Source of the DNA: Anisodus tanguticus
Taxonomy: Eukaryota > Streptophyta > Magnoliopsida > Solanales > Solanaceae
DNA: 64,000 bases
Direction of reading: 5' to 3'
Assembly (NCBI GenBank): GCA_034509755.1
Contig: CM067539.1
Location: forward strand, 30,401,001 to 30,465,000
The first letter of the stretch is position 1. Each line of letters begins with the position of its first letter. The position numbers were made by a program, and so were the translations under genes. The notes below the pieces were generated by a model that ran no database searches, was not told the DNA's origin, and saw only the letters and a program-made list of their open reading frames with translations. Shown here in pieces: positions 11,617 through 23,308 of the stretch.

Positions 11617-12558
11617 TGTTGAATACAAAGATGCAGGAAACGGAAATTACAAGTAAATGCTAAGTATTACAAGAACTGAAATTACAATTGATCAATAAAC
11701 TGAAATTACACAGAACTTGAAGAATAAACTGGAACTGTTTGTGGTATGCTGAGTTGAGTGTTTGCACTCTGTCTTTAAGAAAATATTGCCCCGTATGTAT
11801 CCTTTCTACGACCTGGACAATTGTCTCCCAAGATAAAACAACAAGTGAACAAATGAGCAAAGGAAACTCAAGTGTTACCGTGAAGAATTTTGAGTAATGA
11901 AATGATGCCTCATGAACTGCCCACATTCCTGGCCAAGTAATGGCCATTATGGAGGAGTAATTCACCAAAATAAAAGGTGAATTTGATGTGCAACGGATGG
12001 CATTTAGGAAGAGTAATTCCACCAAAATAAATGACTGAATTGAGTGCTGTTGACGTTCTGTTTCTGCCCAATCTGACTTTCTTAAAACTTCAGGGACTAA
12101 ACTGTACATATGAAAGTATTCTGGTCCAAAAATATAATATCAGAACAACCCATGGACCCGGACGGGACGGGACGGGCGTGCGGCAGCGGCGCGCGTGTGG
12201 GCTTTCCTCGAACCGAAGCACATCTAGGTCCTCCCTCCTTTAAACACATGGGATACCCCTTGGGGTCCCAAACCCCAAGCCAACTTTGAGACTTATAAAC
12301 AAAACAATTCTTTCTTCCTCTACCGATGAGGGAGAATTGAACCCATACCACAGTTTTCCATGCTTCAAACACCTCACTTCGTGGACCAATATCTCTTTCA
12401 TATCTCAACGAAATTTGATGATCCTTGACCCTACGGTCATCTACTTACTTAGTAGATTATGCATGTGTGAAGAACCAGATTCTCCGACATGCGGAACACT
12501 AGTGTTTATGCCGTTAAAGTTGGTCGGTCGCAACTCCGCCAAAGGCAAATTTCCAACA
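11617..12558 (-). repeat. LTR 3, 942 bp
   Basis: Same length as LTR 2 with only scattered substitutions. The low terminus reads TGTTGAATAC, one change from TGTTGGATAC. It is the 5' LTR of copy 2, and is followed at higher coordinates by block X. Confidence 0.9.
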
Positions 12559-13260
12559 CCTTTTTTCTCGACCTTACTACAAATCTCTTCTCCAACAACT
12601 CTCAATAACTCATAAAATTCCAATAATATTCTACGTAATCTTTCATTGCGGAAAAACATGTGAGGTCATCAGAAAGTTACATTTTTGACACATTTTATGA
12701 GTAACTCATATAATGTCCCCTCTCTCTCTCTTCATATTTTTTTCTCAACCTCATCTCAGATCTTTTCTCCAACAATCTCTTGATAACGTATAAAATTTAG
12801 GTAGTCCTCTATCGTTAGAAAAAATGGCAGGTGGCCGGAAACTTTCATTTGCGACACTTTTTTGATAATGTATATCATATTGAATATTTGTATATCATTA
12901 TATATCATGCACCTATAGCACATTTTTCAACAATGTATATCACGTTGAACATAGTTTATATTAATGTATATTACACATTCGACAATGTATATGATGATAT
13001 ACAATGCGATATTCACATTTGTATGCATGGTAATATACATAAATATATTCTACTTCAAACATCTATTTTTCTTGTTTTCACATATCACCCGCTGCATCAC
13101 CACCATAAAAGCACTATCATAACTAATTATTATATTATAACATCACAAAATCCAGATCTCTCCTGCCAACCATTTCTTTTAAGCGTTTTCCTTTTTCCGG
13201 CAGATCGGTTTTCCTCTGTAATTTTACATCGTGCCATTTCTTAGTTCTGTAGTCTTTTCT
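12559..13260. repeat. Captured block X, second copy, with the same filler
   Basis: Matches 6360-7062 nearly base for base, including the 37-bp segment before GGCGGCCCGTCC. A shared junction means both junctions derive from one founding duplication, followed by amplification of the unit. Confidence 0.7.
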
Positions 13261-13683
13261 GGCGGCCCGTCCCCGCACTTAAATAGGTGGTCTCCTACAA
13301 GGTATCCTGCTATACCCCACTTCACAAGTGTTAGGAACCATTAAAAGTTACCCAAAACCTAACCTCAACTGTTGAGGATCATTAAAGGTTTTGAAAACTT
13401 AACCTTTACCCATACTGCAGATAGCACTTAACGTCTATCGCGGGACCGACTTTGGATTTGGTGTTTCTTTACAGAAATCACTATCCGAAGTGCTCATGCT
13501 TCCACTGAAGTGATCAAATGAACCTTTACAGCTTAGTTTTCCTATTGAACCAAATTACCGGGATCTCCAGTTAGTAAGGTTGGGTTACCACCGCATTGGT
13601 CCTTATTCTTTGGGTTTTAAGCCCATTCCCCTAGACAGGCAGGCCATCTGATACTTGGGTAAGCCCTTTGTCAATGGGTATGC
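13261..13683 (-). other. Non-coding 3' internal region, copy 3
   Basis: Equivalent to 865-1286 and 7063-7484, with few differences. No gene was recognised. Confidence 0.6.
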
Positions 13684-15235
13684 TATATATCCTTTGACTT
13701 AATGTAATCAATGGATATTATACCCGTGGTGATCAGCTGCCTAACGGTCTTATGCCTCCATCGAATATGACGAGACTTGCTATTGTACATAGAATTTCGT
13801 GCCCTTCTTAGAGCCGATCGATCGTCGCAAGTGGATCAATACCGAATGTACGGGTTTGTTCCAACACGGAACATCCTCTAAGAAGTCATGAAGCCACTCA
13901 GCTTCTTCTCCTACTTTGTCTAAAGCGATAAACTCCGATTCCATTGTGGATCGGGCGATGCAAGTTTACTTAGAGGATTTCCAAGCACAGCCCCACCACC
14001 AATTGTAAATACATACCCACTGGTGGACTTGGTGTTCTCTATATCAGATATCCAGTTTCCATCATTGTACCCCTCTAGTATAGCTGGATATCTCGAATAG
14101 TGTAACCCGAAAGGTAACATATATTTTAGGTATTGTAATACCCGATTCAACGCCTTCCAATGATCATCATTGGGATTACGGGTAAACCTAGCCAACTTAT
14201 TGACTGCATAAGCAATATCAGGTCGAGTGCAGTTTGTTATATACATCAAACTACCGATCACCTGTGCATATCGCTCCTGGTATACGGGTGCACCAAGATG
14301 TTTATCAAGCTTTTGATTTGTATCCATTGGTGACTTTATCAGTGAATTGTCTAACATCTCGAACTTTCTCAAAACATCCTCGATGTAGTGAGACTGAGAT
14401 AAGACCAGTCCGTCAGACGTCTTCGAGATTTTTATCCCTAAGATGACATATGCGATACCCATATCCTTCATGTCGAAGCATTGTTTCAACATGTTCTTAG
14501 TCTCTAGGATTACCCTAGGACTGCTTTCTGTGATCAACATGTCATCTACATACAGACATATCATAACAAATGAGTCAGAGTTACCTTTCGTGTAGACATA
14601 TTTATCACACTCATTAATGGAGAAACCCTTCGATAGTAGAGTACTATCAATTTTTTCGTGCCATTGCTTCGGGGCTTGTTTCAGCCCATACAGAGATTTT
14701 ACAAGTCGACAGACTTTCTTCTCTTGCCCTTGAATCACATACCCCTCGAGTTGGTCCATATAAATTTCTTCTTCCAAATCACCGTTTAGGAAGGTTGTCT
14801 TGACATCCATTTGATGTATCTCAAGGTCACGCAAAGTCGCGATCGCAATGAATACCCGTATGGATGATATCCGGGATACCGAGAGTATGTGTCAAAGTAG
14901 TCAAGACCTTCTGTCTGCCGATAGCCTTTGACTACCAACTTGGCCTTGTACTTGTCTATAGACCCATCTGCTTTATATTTCCGTTTAAGTATCCATTTAC
15001 AACCCAACGGTTTATTTCCCGGAGGAAGATCAACCAACTCCCAAGTATGGTTATGCAGAATGGAGCCTATTTCACTCTCAATAGCTTCTTTCCAGAGCGA
15101 TGCTTCTGGAGTTGACAACACCTTAGCAATTGTCCTTGGTTCATCATTAACCATATAAGCTACAAAGTCAGGACCGAAGGATTTATCCTTCCTGGCCCTT
15201 TTACTTCTCCTTAGATCCATCTCTGGAGTCTCCAA
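13684..15235 (-). pseudogene. copia reverse transcriptase-RNase H relic, copy 3
   Basis: The N-terminal RT part is at the end of the frame 15787-14786, and the frame 14834-13920 carries HQMDVKTTFLNGDL, YVDD and GYNDGNW. A one-base loss near 14880 (CCGAGAG against CCGGAGAG) shifts the frame in the middle of RT. The RNase H tail at 13944-13684 is further damaged near 13811-13830, where two CTG triplets of the other copies read TCG. The shared TAA is at 13966-13968. Confidence 0.88.
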
Positions 15236-16798
15236 GTTCTGAGAATCTGGAATACTTGATTCCGGATGTTTAGCCACCTCGAGATCCGCTAGATCTGAAC
15301 CATCTAGATCTGGGCCGTCAACGACTCCTGGTTCTTGAGAGCTTTGTTCATAACTTCGTTTGCGAGAGGTTATGTCTTTTTCCTTTCTAGGAAAGGTACT
15401 TTCAAAGAATAGAGCATTCCTTGATTCCATGATTGTACCCTGGTGAATATCTAGAATATCTGACTTATGCACTAAGAAGCAATAAGCACTACTGTTATTT
15501 GCATATCCGATGAATATGCAATCTACAGTCTTAGGCCCAATCTTGACCTTCTTTGGCTTGGGTAATTCAACCTTTGCCAAACAACCCCACACCTTAAAAT
15601 ATTTGTAGGTGGGTTTCTTTCCCATCCATGATTCATATGGAGTTTTGTCCTTACCCTTATGTGGGACTCTGTTAAGAATCGTATTAGCGGTAAGGACGGC
15701 TTCTCCCCACATGTTTTGGGGAAGACCGGAATTGATGAGCAAGGCATTCATCATTTCCTTCAATGTGCGATTCTTACGTTCCGCCACACCGTTCGATTGA
15801 GGAGAGTATGGAACCGTCGTTTGATGAATAATGCCTTCTTAGGCACAATATTCCTCAAATGGCGCTACGTATTCTCCCCCTCTATCGCTACGAATGGATT
15901 TAATCCGTAGGCTTAGTTGGTTCTCAACTTCTTCTTTGTAACGTCGGAACGCTTCAAAGGCTTCATCCTTACTTTCCAACAAGTAAAGGTAACAATACCT
16001 TGTTCTATCATCAATGAATGTCACAAAGTACTTGTTCCCCCCTCAAGTTTGTGCGGACTTCAAATCACATATATCTGTGTGAATAAGTTCTAGAGGAGCG
16101 GTATTCCTTTCGACGGATCGAAAAGGAAGCTTGGTGAGTTTTGCCTCAACGCACACCTCACACTTATGTTGAGGGTTTACATGGATAGACGTCAACAACT
16201 CCATCTTTACCAGCCTTTGGATAGACTTGTAGTTAACATGTCCTAATCTATGATGCCATAAATTAGAAGACTCAAGCAAATAAGAAGAAGGTTCAACTTT
16301 ATTACTTGGACGCATTACAGACATGGCATTCACTTTGAAGAGGCCTTCACAGACGAAGCCTCTCCCCACAAAAGTGCCATTCTTAGTGAGTACAAACTTA
16401 TTGGATTCAAATACTAGCCTAAAACCAGTATTAACCAATAAAGGTCCAGAAATTAAATTTCTTCTAATCTCTGGGACGTGCATCACTTCCTTCATAGTGA
16501 GCTCATTTTCGGAAGTCATCTTCAGGACCACCTTTCCTACCCCCAACATGTCAGACGAAGCGTTGTTGCCCATGAACAACTTCTTGTCGGTGACCGGAGT
16601 GTACGTGGAGAAGGCATCTCTGTTGGAACAGATGTGTCTGGTAGCACTTGTGTCCACCCACCACTGCCTTAGATTCTCGACCAGGTTTGCTTCTAGCACC
16701 ACTGCCGAGAACTCCTCAATCATGTCATCCAGGAGCGTGTCCTTGACGACGTTAGCATGTGCCTTGCATTTAGACTTGGCTTTCTGTTGTTGCTCAAT
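15236..16798 (-). pseudogene. copia protease-integrase relic, copy 3
   Basis: The frame 16723-16043 is open from before protease (WWVDTSATRHIC) through LWHHRLGH and CEVC, the longest uninterrupted protease-integrase stretch of the three copies. It still ends at the shared TGA at 16043-16045. The next part is 16024-15839, ending at the shared TAA (15839-15841). The C-terminal part begins at 15787 with AERKNRTLKEMM. Confidence 0.85.
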
Positions 16799-17782
16799 CT
16801 TGAGTTTGCGTTATTCGTTGATCTTATGACCAGGTTTCCCACAGTGGTGACATTTACCTCTGAACATCTCCGCTGCGTGGGCCTTGCCGTCTTTCTGGAA
16901 CTTCCGCTTCTTGCTTGAGTTCCCTTTGGCCTCAGCCAGATTTGCCTTTGCCTAAGCATGTTGTTTACCCCTAGGCAAGGCCTTCTTGTTAACTTCTGGA
17001 TTTGAAGTTTGATAACAAGCTCTTCAAAGGTCATCTCCTTTGTCTTGAGTTTCAAGTAACTCATTCCACGAAGGAGGTAACTTCTCGATCAGCGATGCAA
17101 CCAAAAACTGCTCATTTGGTTTCATTCCTTCCAAATCCAGGTGATGTAAAACCATTTGAAATTCCTAGACTTGGGACATCACTGTCTTACTATCCACCAT
17201 TTGGAATTTTAGAAATTTCCAATGATGAACTTCTTAGTACCCGCATCTTGTGCGTTGTACTTCTTTTTTGCAGTTTTTCCCACAGCTCTTTGGCAGTGCC
17301 AACGGTGCAATAGACCGTGTAGAGAGGGTCTGCCAAGCAGTTCAGTATGTAATTCTTACACATGAAATCTCTATGATTCCACGCATCAAGAACCATCTTC
17401 ATGCAGTTAACGACATGGATACCAAGGCCCCCTTCACCCGTTTCAGTAGGCGAAGAGTCCATTTCATCTCCAGTTTGGGGAGGATTTTCCGTTAGGAACC
17501 GGGCCATGCCCATAACTGTCAAATAGAACAGCATCTTTTGCTGTCATCTCTTAAAGTTTGAGCCCATGAATTTTTCAGGGCGATCATGGTGGGAGGCCAG
17601 AAGGTGGAGCAGCGGCAGTCGGGAAGGCAACCGAGTTGCTGCCTTGAATAGTAGCGGCGAGTGGAAGTGAAGGAAGGCACAAAGTTCTTGTCTTGGCCGA
17701 TAGCAGCGATAGCGGGGAAGGCAGCATTGTTGCCTTGAGTGGTAGCAGTAGTAGCAGCAAAATCAGTCATATTTCCAGCCAT
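16799..17782 (-). pseudogene. copia gag relic, copy 3
   Basis: Starts at 17782 with MAGNMTDFAATTATTQ, but the Ala-rich region at about 17640-17715 is scrambled by small changes, several of the form CAG to CGA, so the frame drifts. The capsid-like segment 17534-17190 is preserved. The CCHC knuckle loses its fourth ligand: the Cys codon is TAA at 16811-16813, a change private to this copy. Confidence 0.82.
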
Positions 17783-17820
17783 GTTGCAACAGTTACAGTA
17801 AGCAAATATTGTCTTAAACT

Positions 17821-18762
17821 TGTTGGATACAAAGATGCAGGAAACGGAAATTACAAGTAACTGCTAAGTATTACAAGAACTTAAATTACAATTGATCAAC
17901 AAACTGAAAATACACAGAACTTGAAGAATAAACTGGAACTGTTTGTGGTATGCTGAGTTGAGTGTTTGCACTCTGTCTTTAAGAAAATATTGCCCCGTAT
18001 GTATCCTTTCTACGACCTGGACAATTGTCTGCCAAGATAAAACAACAAGTGAACAAATGAGCAAAGGAAACTCAAGTGTTACCGTGAAGAATTTTGAGTA
18101 ATGAAATGATGCCTCATGAACTGCCCACATTACTGGCCAAGTAATGGAAATTATGGAGGAGTAATTCACCAAAATAAATGGTGAATTTGATGTGCAACGG
18201 ATGGCATTTAGGAAGAGTAATTCAGCCAAAATAAATGACTGAATTGAGTGCTGTTGACGTTCTGTTTCTGCCCAATCTGACTTTCTTAAAACTTCAGGGA
18301 CTAAACTGTACATATGAAAGTATTCTGGTCCAAAAATATAATATCAGAACAACCCATGGACCCGGACGGGACGGGACGGGCGGGCGGCAGCGGCGCGCGT
18401 GTGGGCTTTCCTCGAACCGAAGCACATCTAGGTCCTCCCTCCTTTAAACACATGGGATACCCCTTGGGGTCCCAAACCCCAAGCCAACTTTGAGACTTAT
18501 AAACAAAACAATTCTTTCTTCCTCTACCGATGAGGGAGAATTGATCCCATACCACAGTTTTTCATGCTTCAAACACCTCACTTCGTGGACCAATATCTCT
18601 TTCATATCTCAACGAAATTTGATGATCCTTGACCCTACGGTCATCTACTTACTTAGTAGATTATGCATGTGTGAAGAACCAGATTCTCCGACATGCGGAA
18701 CACTAGTGTTTAAGCCGTTAAAGTTGGTCGGTCGCAACTCCGCCAAAGGCAAATTTCCAACA
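17821..18762 (-). repeat. LTR 4, 942 bp (outermost 5' LTR)
   Basis: Full-length copy running from TGTTGGATAC to TTTCCAACA. Block X and then unique sequence follow it. If X is true flank, the five bases CCTTT at 18763-18767 are the 5'-side target site, and the same five bases should precede LTR 1 to the left of this window. Confidence 0.9.
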
Positions 18763-19427
18763 CCTTTTTTCTCGACCTTACTACAAATCTCTTCTCCAAC
18801 AACTCTCAATAACTCATAAAATTCCAATAATATTCTACGTAATCTTTCATTGCGGAAAAACATGTGAGGTCATCAGAAAGTTACATTTTTGACACATTTT
18901 ATGAGTAACTCATATAATGTCCCCTCTCTCTCTCTTCATATTTTTTTCTCAACCTCATCTCAGATCTTTTCTCCAACAATCTCTTGATAACGTATAAAAT
19001 TTAGGTAGTCCTCTATCGTTAGAAAAAATGGCAGGTGGCCGGAAACTTTCATTTGCGACACTTTTTTGATAATGTATATCATATTGAATATTGTTATATC
19101 ATTATATATCATGCACCTATAGCACATTTTTCAACAATGTATATCACGTTGAACATAGTTTATATTAATGTATATTACACATTCGACAATGTATATGATG
19201 ATATACAATGCGATATTCACATTTGTATGCATGGTAATATACATAAATATATTCTACTTCAAACATCTATTTTTCTTGTTTTCACATATCACCCGCTGCA
19301 TCACCACCATAAAAGCACTATCATAACTAATTATTATATTATAACATCACAAAATTCAGATCTCTCCTGCCAACCATTTCTTTTAAGCGTTTTCCTTTTT
19401 CCGGCAGATCGGTTTTCCTCTGTAATT
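18763..19427. repeat. Block X in its presumed original place
   Basis: Third copy of the block. It diverges from the others at 19428, right after TGTAATT, and continues into DNA seen only once in the window. The 37-bp filler is absent. Confidence 0.65.
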
Positions 19428-19880
19428 GTACAAACTATAAAATGTCAGATTCATCGACCATTAACGAATCCCATCATAAGAGATCAGCTGCAATGATGCA
19501 CAATGAGAGAGATTGTAAACTTGTATTGAGATGAGTGAAAGGATCTATTAAACTCATTAGTTGCACTGCTATATACATGAGAATAAAGCTAAGTTACAAC
19601 CACCTGCAACAATCAAAGTCAATATTTATGCCACACAACTGTTATTCATGTAATCTCCACGTGCAGTTCACAATCAGTTGCTCAACACTTCAATTTTTAT
19701 CCCTGATAATCCTTAGTTCCATAGTTATAAAGGTGAGAGAAGAAAATATGTTTATAAATATAAAGGAAAACGTTCTTGTTATCAATTTTTTTTCCTGGAA
19801 ATCAATTTCTAGAATATTTCAGTATTTGGTTAGGGTTAAAAGTATGTAACACAATGTAATTATACAAGGTATAAGGTATG
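19428..19880. other. Unique AT-rich spacer
   Basis: Single-copy within the window. It has a small open frame (19535-19849) of no recognisable family. I see no gene or repeat here. Confidence 0.5.
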
Positions 19881-20141
19881 TGTTGAGAATATGATATTAA
19901 AAATGTGTTCTCCCTAACAACTTAAATTTTTAGATGAGACAGTCACATACTTTAACATGTTATCAGAGCAGGCAAAGGTTCTGAGATCAAATCTCACTAC
20001 TACCAATCAAAAAAAAAAAAGTGCTTGGCCCATGAAAAGAATCAGCCCCACACGTTAAGGGGCGTGTTGAGAATATATTATTAAAAGTGTGCTCTGTTTA
20101 ACAACTTAAATTTTTAGATGAGATGGTCACACACTTCAACA
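19881..20141 (+). mobile_element. TRIM (terminal-repeat retrotransposon in miniature)
   Basis: Two 77-bp direct repeats, 19881-19957 and 20065-20141, both begin TGTTGAGAATAT and end in CTTTAACA or CTTCAACA. Directly after the first lies TGTTATCAGAGC (19958-19969), one mismatch from the standard tRNA-iMet primer binding site TGGTATCAGAGC. Directly before the second lies AAGGGGCG (20057-20064), a polypurine tract. Flanks are GTATG (19876-19880) and ATATG (20142-20146), a target-site duplication with one mismatch. The 107-bp internal part is non-coding. Such elements depend on enzymes of other LTR elements. Strand is set by the binding site preceding the polypurine tract. Confidence 0.9.
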
Positions 20142-21371
20142 ATATGAGATGAGAATAATATTTTGTTATCATTTTAGGAGTATTAATAGCTGATAATAAT
20201 ATCTAAGTACTGATCGCATGAGTGAGATTGAATGATATAAGATTAGTTTAAAGAAAAATGACTTTCGCTCGTATAAGTGTCGAAAGGACATTACCTATAT
20301 ACATTGAGAATTTTTTTTTTGGTCATACAAATACATTAGTCATTTTAAGTTTGCAAATTATGGAACACTTATTGCATTATTAGTTATTGGTAAGAAAATT
20401 AGGACTGTAGTGTTCTAAGTTTATCATATTTTGAATTGACATACGATAGCGACTACGAGTAACAACATCGGATACTTAATTAACTCATCAAAATTTTGGC
20501 ATTTTCAATTGTATATTTTACTTATATTGGTATGTTAGTTAAGTGCATCATTATATTTTCCACTTGCAAGCCAACCACACAAACACAACCTTTATTTAGT
20601 AACTAGTGGTTGTTATTTTCTTCGGCGCAAACTCTAGCTAGATCAATTATATTATGATAAAATTTGATATTTGCATGGAGCTTAATGATTAGTTTACATT
20701 AGTGCATTAAAGAAATAAAGTATGATAAGAAAAAATAAGGAGATTAAAAAAGAACCATTTCTAACACCCAAAAGAAAAAAAGCAAAATTGAAATGACAAG
20801 AAGCACTGTTAGAATTTTTGAAATGAATAAACGTGGGTCATTACGAATCAACAATAAGGTGGAGCCAAATTAACAAATGACCCTTCAATAAACTAAAAGA
20901 AGATATCAGCATAATGATGCCTCTGAAGCAACTAAAATATATTATCTTCAGGTGGGGTTCAAAAGTTATCTAATACTTATATATTAACTTTCTTTGATTC
21001 TATATTCGAAGATTTTAGTTGTATTTCAACACTTGCATTGACTTGCTCATGATTTCTCTTTCTTTTGGAGTTCCTTTTAAGTGAATTTAGAAATGGATTC
21101 CTCAAAGATAAACTTCACTAATGTTCATAAAAAGTCTTTGTTGAAATGACTTATGCTTATAAAGACTGAATCTTTCGAATTCTTTCTCATTATACTTTCA
21201 CTCACCTGCTGCCAAGTTGCAAGAAGTGCAGCCATGCAAGAGGAAGTAGATCTTTTTAATTAGAATTATATCTACATGTATATACCTTGTGTTTGTTCTC
21301 CTTGCTAAATTTTGTATCAGATCTATTCCTATAATAATGCTATAGTGCTATATTGACCATTCGATGTTGTA
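20142..21371. other. AT-rich spacer
   Basis: No supported gene, RNA or terminal repeat was seen. Several poly-A and poly-T runs occur (for example near 20312). Probably old intergenic sequence. Confidence 0.5.
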
Positions 21372-21376
21372 GCTAT

Positions 21377-21736
21377 TGTTAGACAATTATGAAAATAAAT
21401 ACTATTATTTTCATAATACAATCATATCATAATCATATAATTAGGATGTCATAATCAAATCATATCATATCATAATCATATAATTAGGATGTCATAATCA
21501 AATCATATCATATCATATCATATCATATCATATCATATCATATCATATCATATCATATCATATCATATCATATCATATCATATCATATCATATCATATCA
21601 TATCATATCATATCATATCATATCATATCATATCATATCATAAGGACATAAATAAATGTAATATATTCTTAGGATTCTAGAGATGTTTATATGATTGTAT
21701 GGATTAATGAAAAAGGCATGAAATTATTTTCCTTCA
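21377..21736 (+). repeat. 5' LTR with microsatellite expansion
   Basis: Begins TGTTAGACAATTATG and ends TTTTCCTTCA. The 3' partner is at 26228-26427. Following bases TGATATCAAGAACC (from 21737) are a degraded match to the tRNA-iMet primer binding site. Confidence 0.9.
21503..21642. repeat. (ATATC)n microsatellite inside the 5' LTR
   Basis: About 28 uninterrupted pentamer units. Just before them, a segment of roughly 60 bp containing ATAATTAGGATGTCATAATC is itself duplicated (about 21425-21500). The 3' LTR has only two or three such units at the matching place. Confidence 0.95.
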
Positions 21737-22020
21737 TGATATCAAGAACCACAATTTTTTTGCCCTAAACTCCCCCCCCCCCCCGTCGGCCTCCCTAGCC
21801 GAAAACCACTTCTCTTTTCGGTCTCCAAACCAAACCCTAACTAGGGTTTTCTACAAATACTAACCCTAGCCAAAATACAACCCCCTTATCCTACCTTATT
21901 TTCGATTTCTCCCAAACAAACCCTAACTAGGGTTCTTCATTCCCCTTCCTCTAATCACTTTCTCCTCCCATTTTCTTATATTTTCTTGGGTACCCATGGT
22001 CGACAAACAAAAATTCCATC
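21737..22020 (+). other. Leader between 5' LTR and gag
   Basis: Contains a poly-C run near 21772-21784 and two copies of AACCCTAACTAGGGTT (about 21833-21848 and 21919-21934), each an imperfect inverted repeat with telo-box-like AACCCTAA. No coding potential. Confidence 0.5.
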
Positions 22021-22670
22021 TCTCTCTTGCCGTAAACAATGTCAAGAACTTTATTCCAATTACATTTGAGATGGAAAAAATGGCAATACTCCTCTTGGGC
22101 AAAGTTATTCAAAATCCATTGCCGAGCATACGAAGTAATAGACCATATTATTCCTCCCAAGTGTTCATCGGAAACCACCGTTGTTGACAAAAAATTATGG
22201 TCTCGCTTAGATGCTATTGTCCTTCAATGGATTTACGGCACCATCTCGAATGATCTTTTGCACACCATTTTGGAACCGGATTCTACGGCTCACAAGCTTG
22301 GGAGCGTTTACAAAATATTTTTCAAGATAATAAAATTTCTCGGGCGGTATATCTTGAAAATCAATTCACCAATGTAAAATTGGATGATTTTTCAAACGTC
22401 TCCGCATATTGTCAAGAGTTAAAAATGCTTTCCAATCAACTTTCAAATGTTGGTGCGTCGGTGACAAATCAAAGGTTAGTTCTCCAATTGATTGCGAGAT
22501 TGAATGAACAATTTGATGGTGTTGCTACGTTCATTCAACAAAGCAATCCCTTACCACAATTCTATGAGGCTCATTCGAGATTAATTCTTGAAGAAACGAG
22601 GAAGCAAAAACAGGCGACGGGGGCGGACCAATGCCGACACCGCCCTTATTTCCACCAACACTTATACTGA
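21996..22670 (+). pseudogene. copia gag relic
   Basis: Begins at 21996 with MVDKQKFHLSLAVNNVKNF and continues, after shifts near 22075 and 22310, as LWSRLDAIVLQWIYGTIS and then 22380-22610 (LDDFSNVSAYCQELKMLSNQ, SRLILEETRKQ). This pattern fits the UBN2-type gag domain of plant copia elements. A Gly/Arg/Gln-rich tail at 22690-22930 is broken and shows no intact zinc knuckle. Confidence 0.8.
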
Positions 22671-23085
22671 TAATTTTGGCACTCAAAATTCTGGTTCTGG
22701 TAATGGTTCGAACCGACAAAATAATGGGTCAAAAAGGGGTCAAAATCGTAACAATGACAAATGAAAAAATAATGGTGGAAAAGGACGGGGTCGGGGAGGC
22801 GGCCAGGCAGCCGGTGGTGGAAACAGCCGCGACCAGCAGGGCCAAAACAGACCTCACTGGTAGCAGCCCCACCAGCCTGCCAGTGTGCAGTGGGGGGCAG
22901 TACCAACAGTGGGGCTGGCAGCTGCAACAGTAGGCTGCCCCTCCCTGCCCTTACCCCACGGCTCAGTAGGCCGACCTCCTCCCGCTTCCAGACAGCCCGA
23001 GGTTCTCGGTTCTCATCCGCAATAAGCTTTTACAGCCCATGGACCATCTTCCGCAAGTTATGCTCCAACGGATATTGAACAGGCC

Positions 23086-23274
23086 ATGAACAACATGAAT
23101 CTAAGTGTTCTCAATGATTCGTGGTACATGGATACGGGGGCAACATCACACATGACGACATCTCAAGGTACTCTCTCGTCTTATTTTAATACGAGCAGTA
23201 ATAAAAATATTATTGTTGGCAGTGAGCAGAAAATTCCAATTCGTGGTATTAGTCAATTACATCCCCCCCTTTGA
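23086..23274 (+). pseudogene. copia protease segment
   Basis: MNNMNLSVLNDSWYMDTGAT continues to SHMTTSQGTLSSYF. The aspartic protease motif DTGA is intact. The segment ends at a stop at 23272-23274 after a local change in a C run, so it is not continuous with integrase. Confidence 0.85.
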
Positions 23275-23308
23275 AAAACGTCCTACATGCACCTAAACTG
23301 ATTAAAAC

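Larger units (their letters stand above)
1..19427 (-). mobile_element. Tandem Ty1/copia array, three bodies, four LTRs
   Basis: Three minus-strand copia bodies repeat with a period of about 6198 bp: position 865 matches 7063, which matches 13261. LTRs lie at 1-572 (cut by the window edge), 5418-6359, 11617-12558 and 17821-18762. Each LTR reads TGTTGGA at its low end and TCCAACA at its high end, apart from one base change in the third. Bodies run gag, protease, integrase, reverse transcriptase, RNase H. All three carry the same stop codons, so a dead element was duplicated as DNA. The repeated unit (865-7062) contains internal sequence, one LTR and a block of about 0.7 kb that lies outside the element at the far end. 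Homology ends at 19427. Lineage within Ty1/copia was not determined. Confidence 0.9.

Noticed and set aside
19958..19969. TATCAGAGC stretch as part of a tRNA gene or a tRNA-derived SINE
   Set aside because: It directly follows a TG...CA 77-bp direct repeat and is matched by a polypurine tract and second repeat, so it is a primer binding site of a TRIM.
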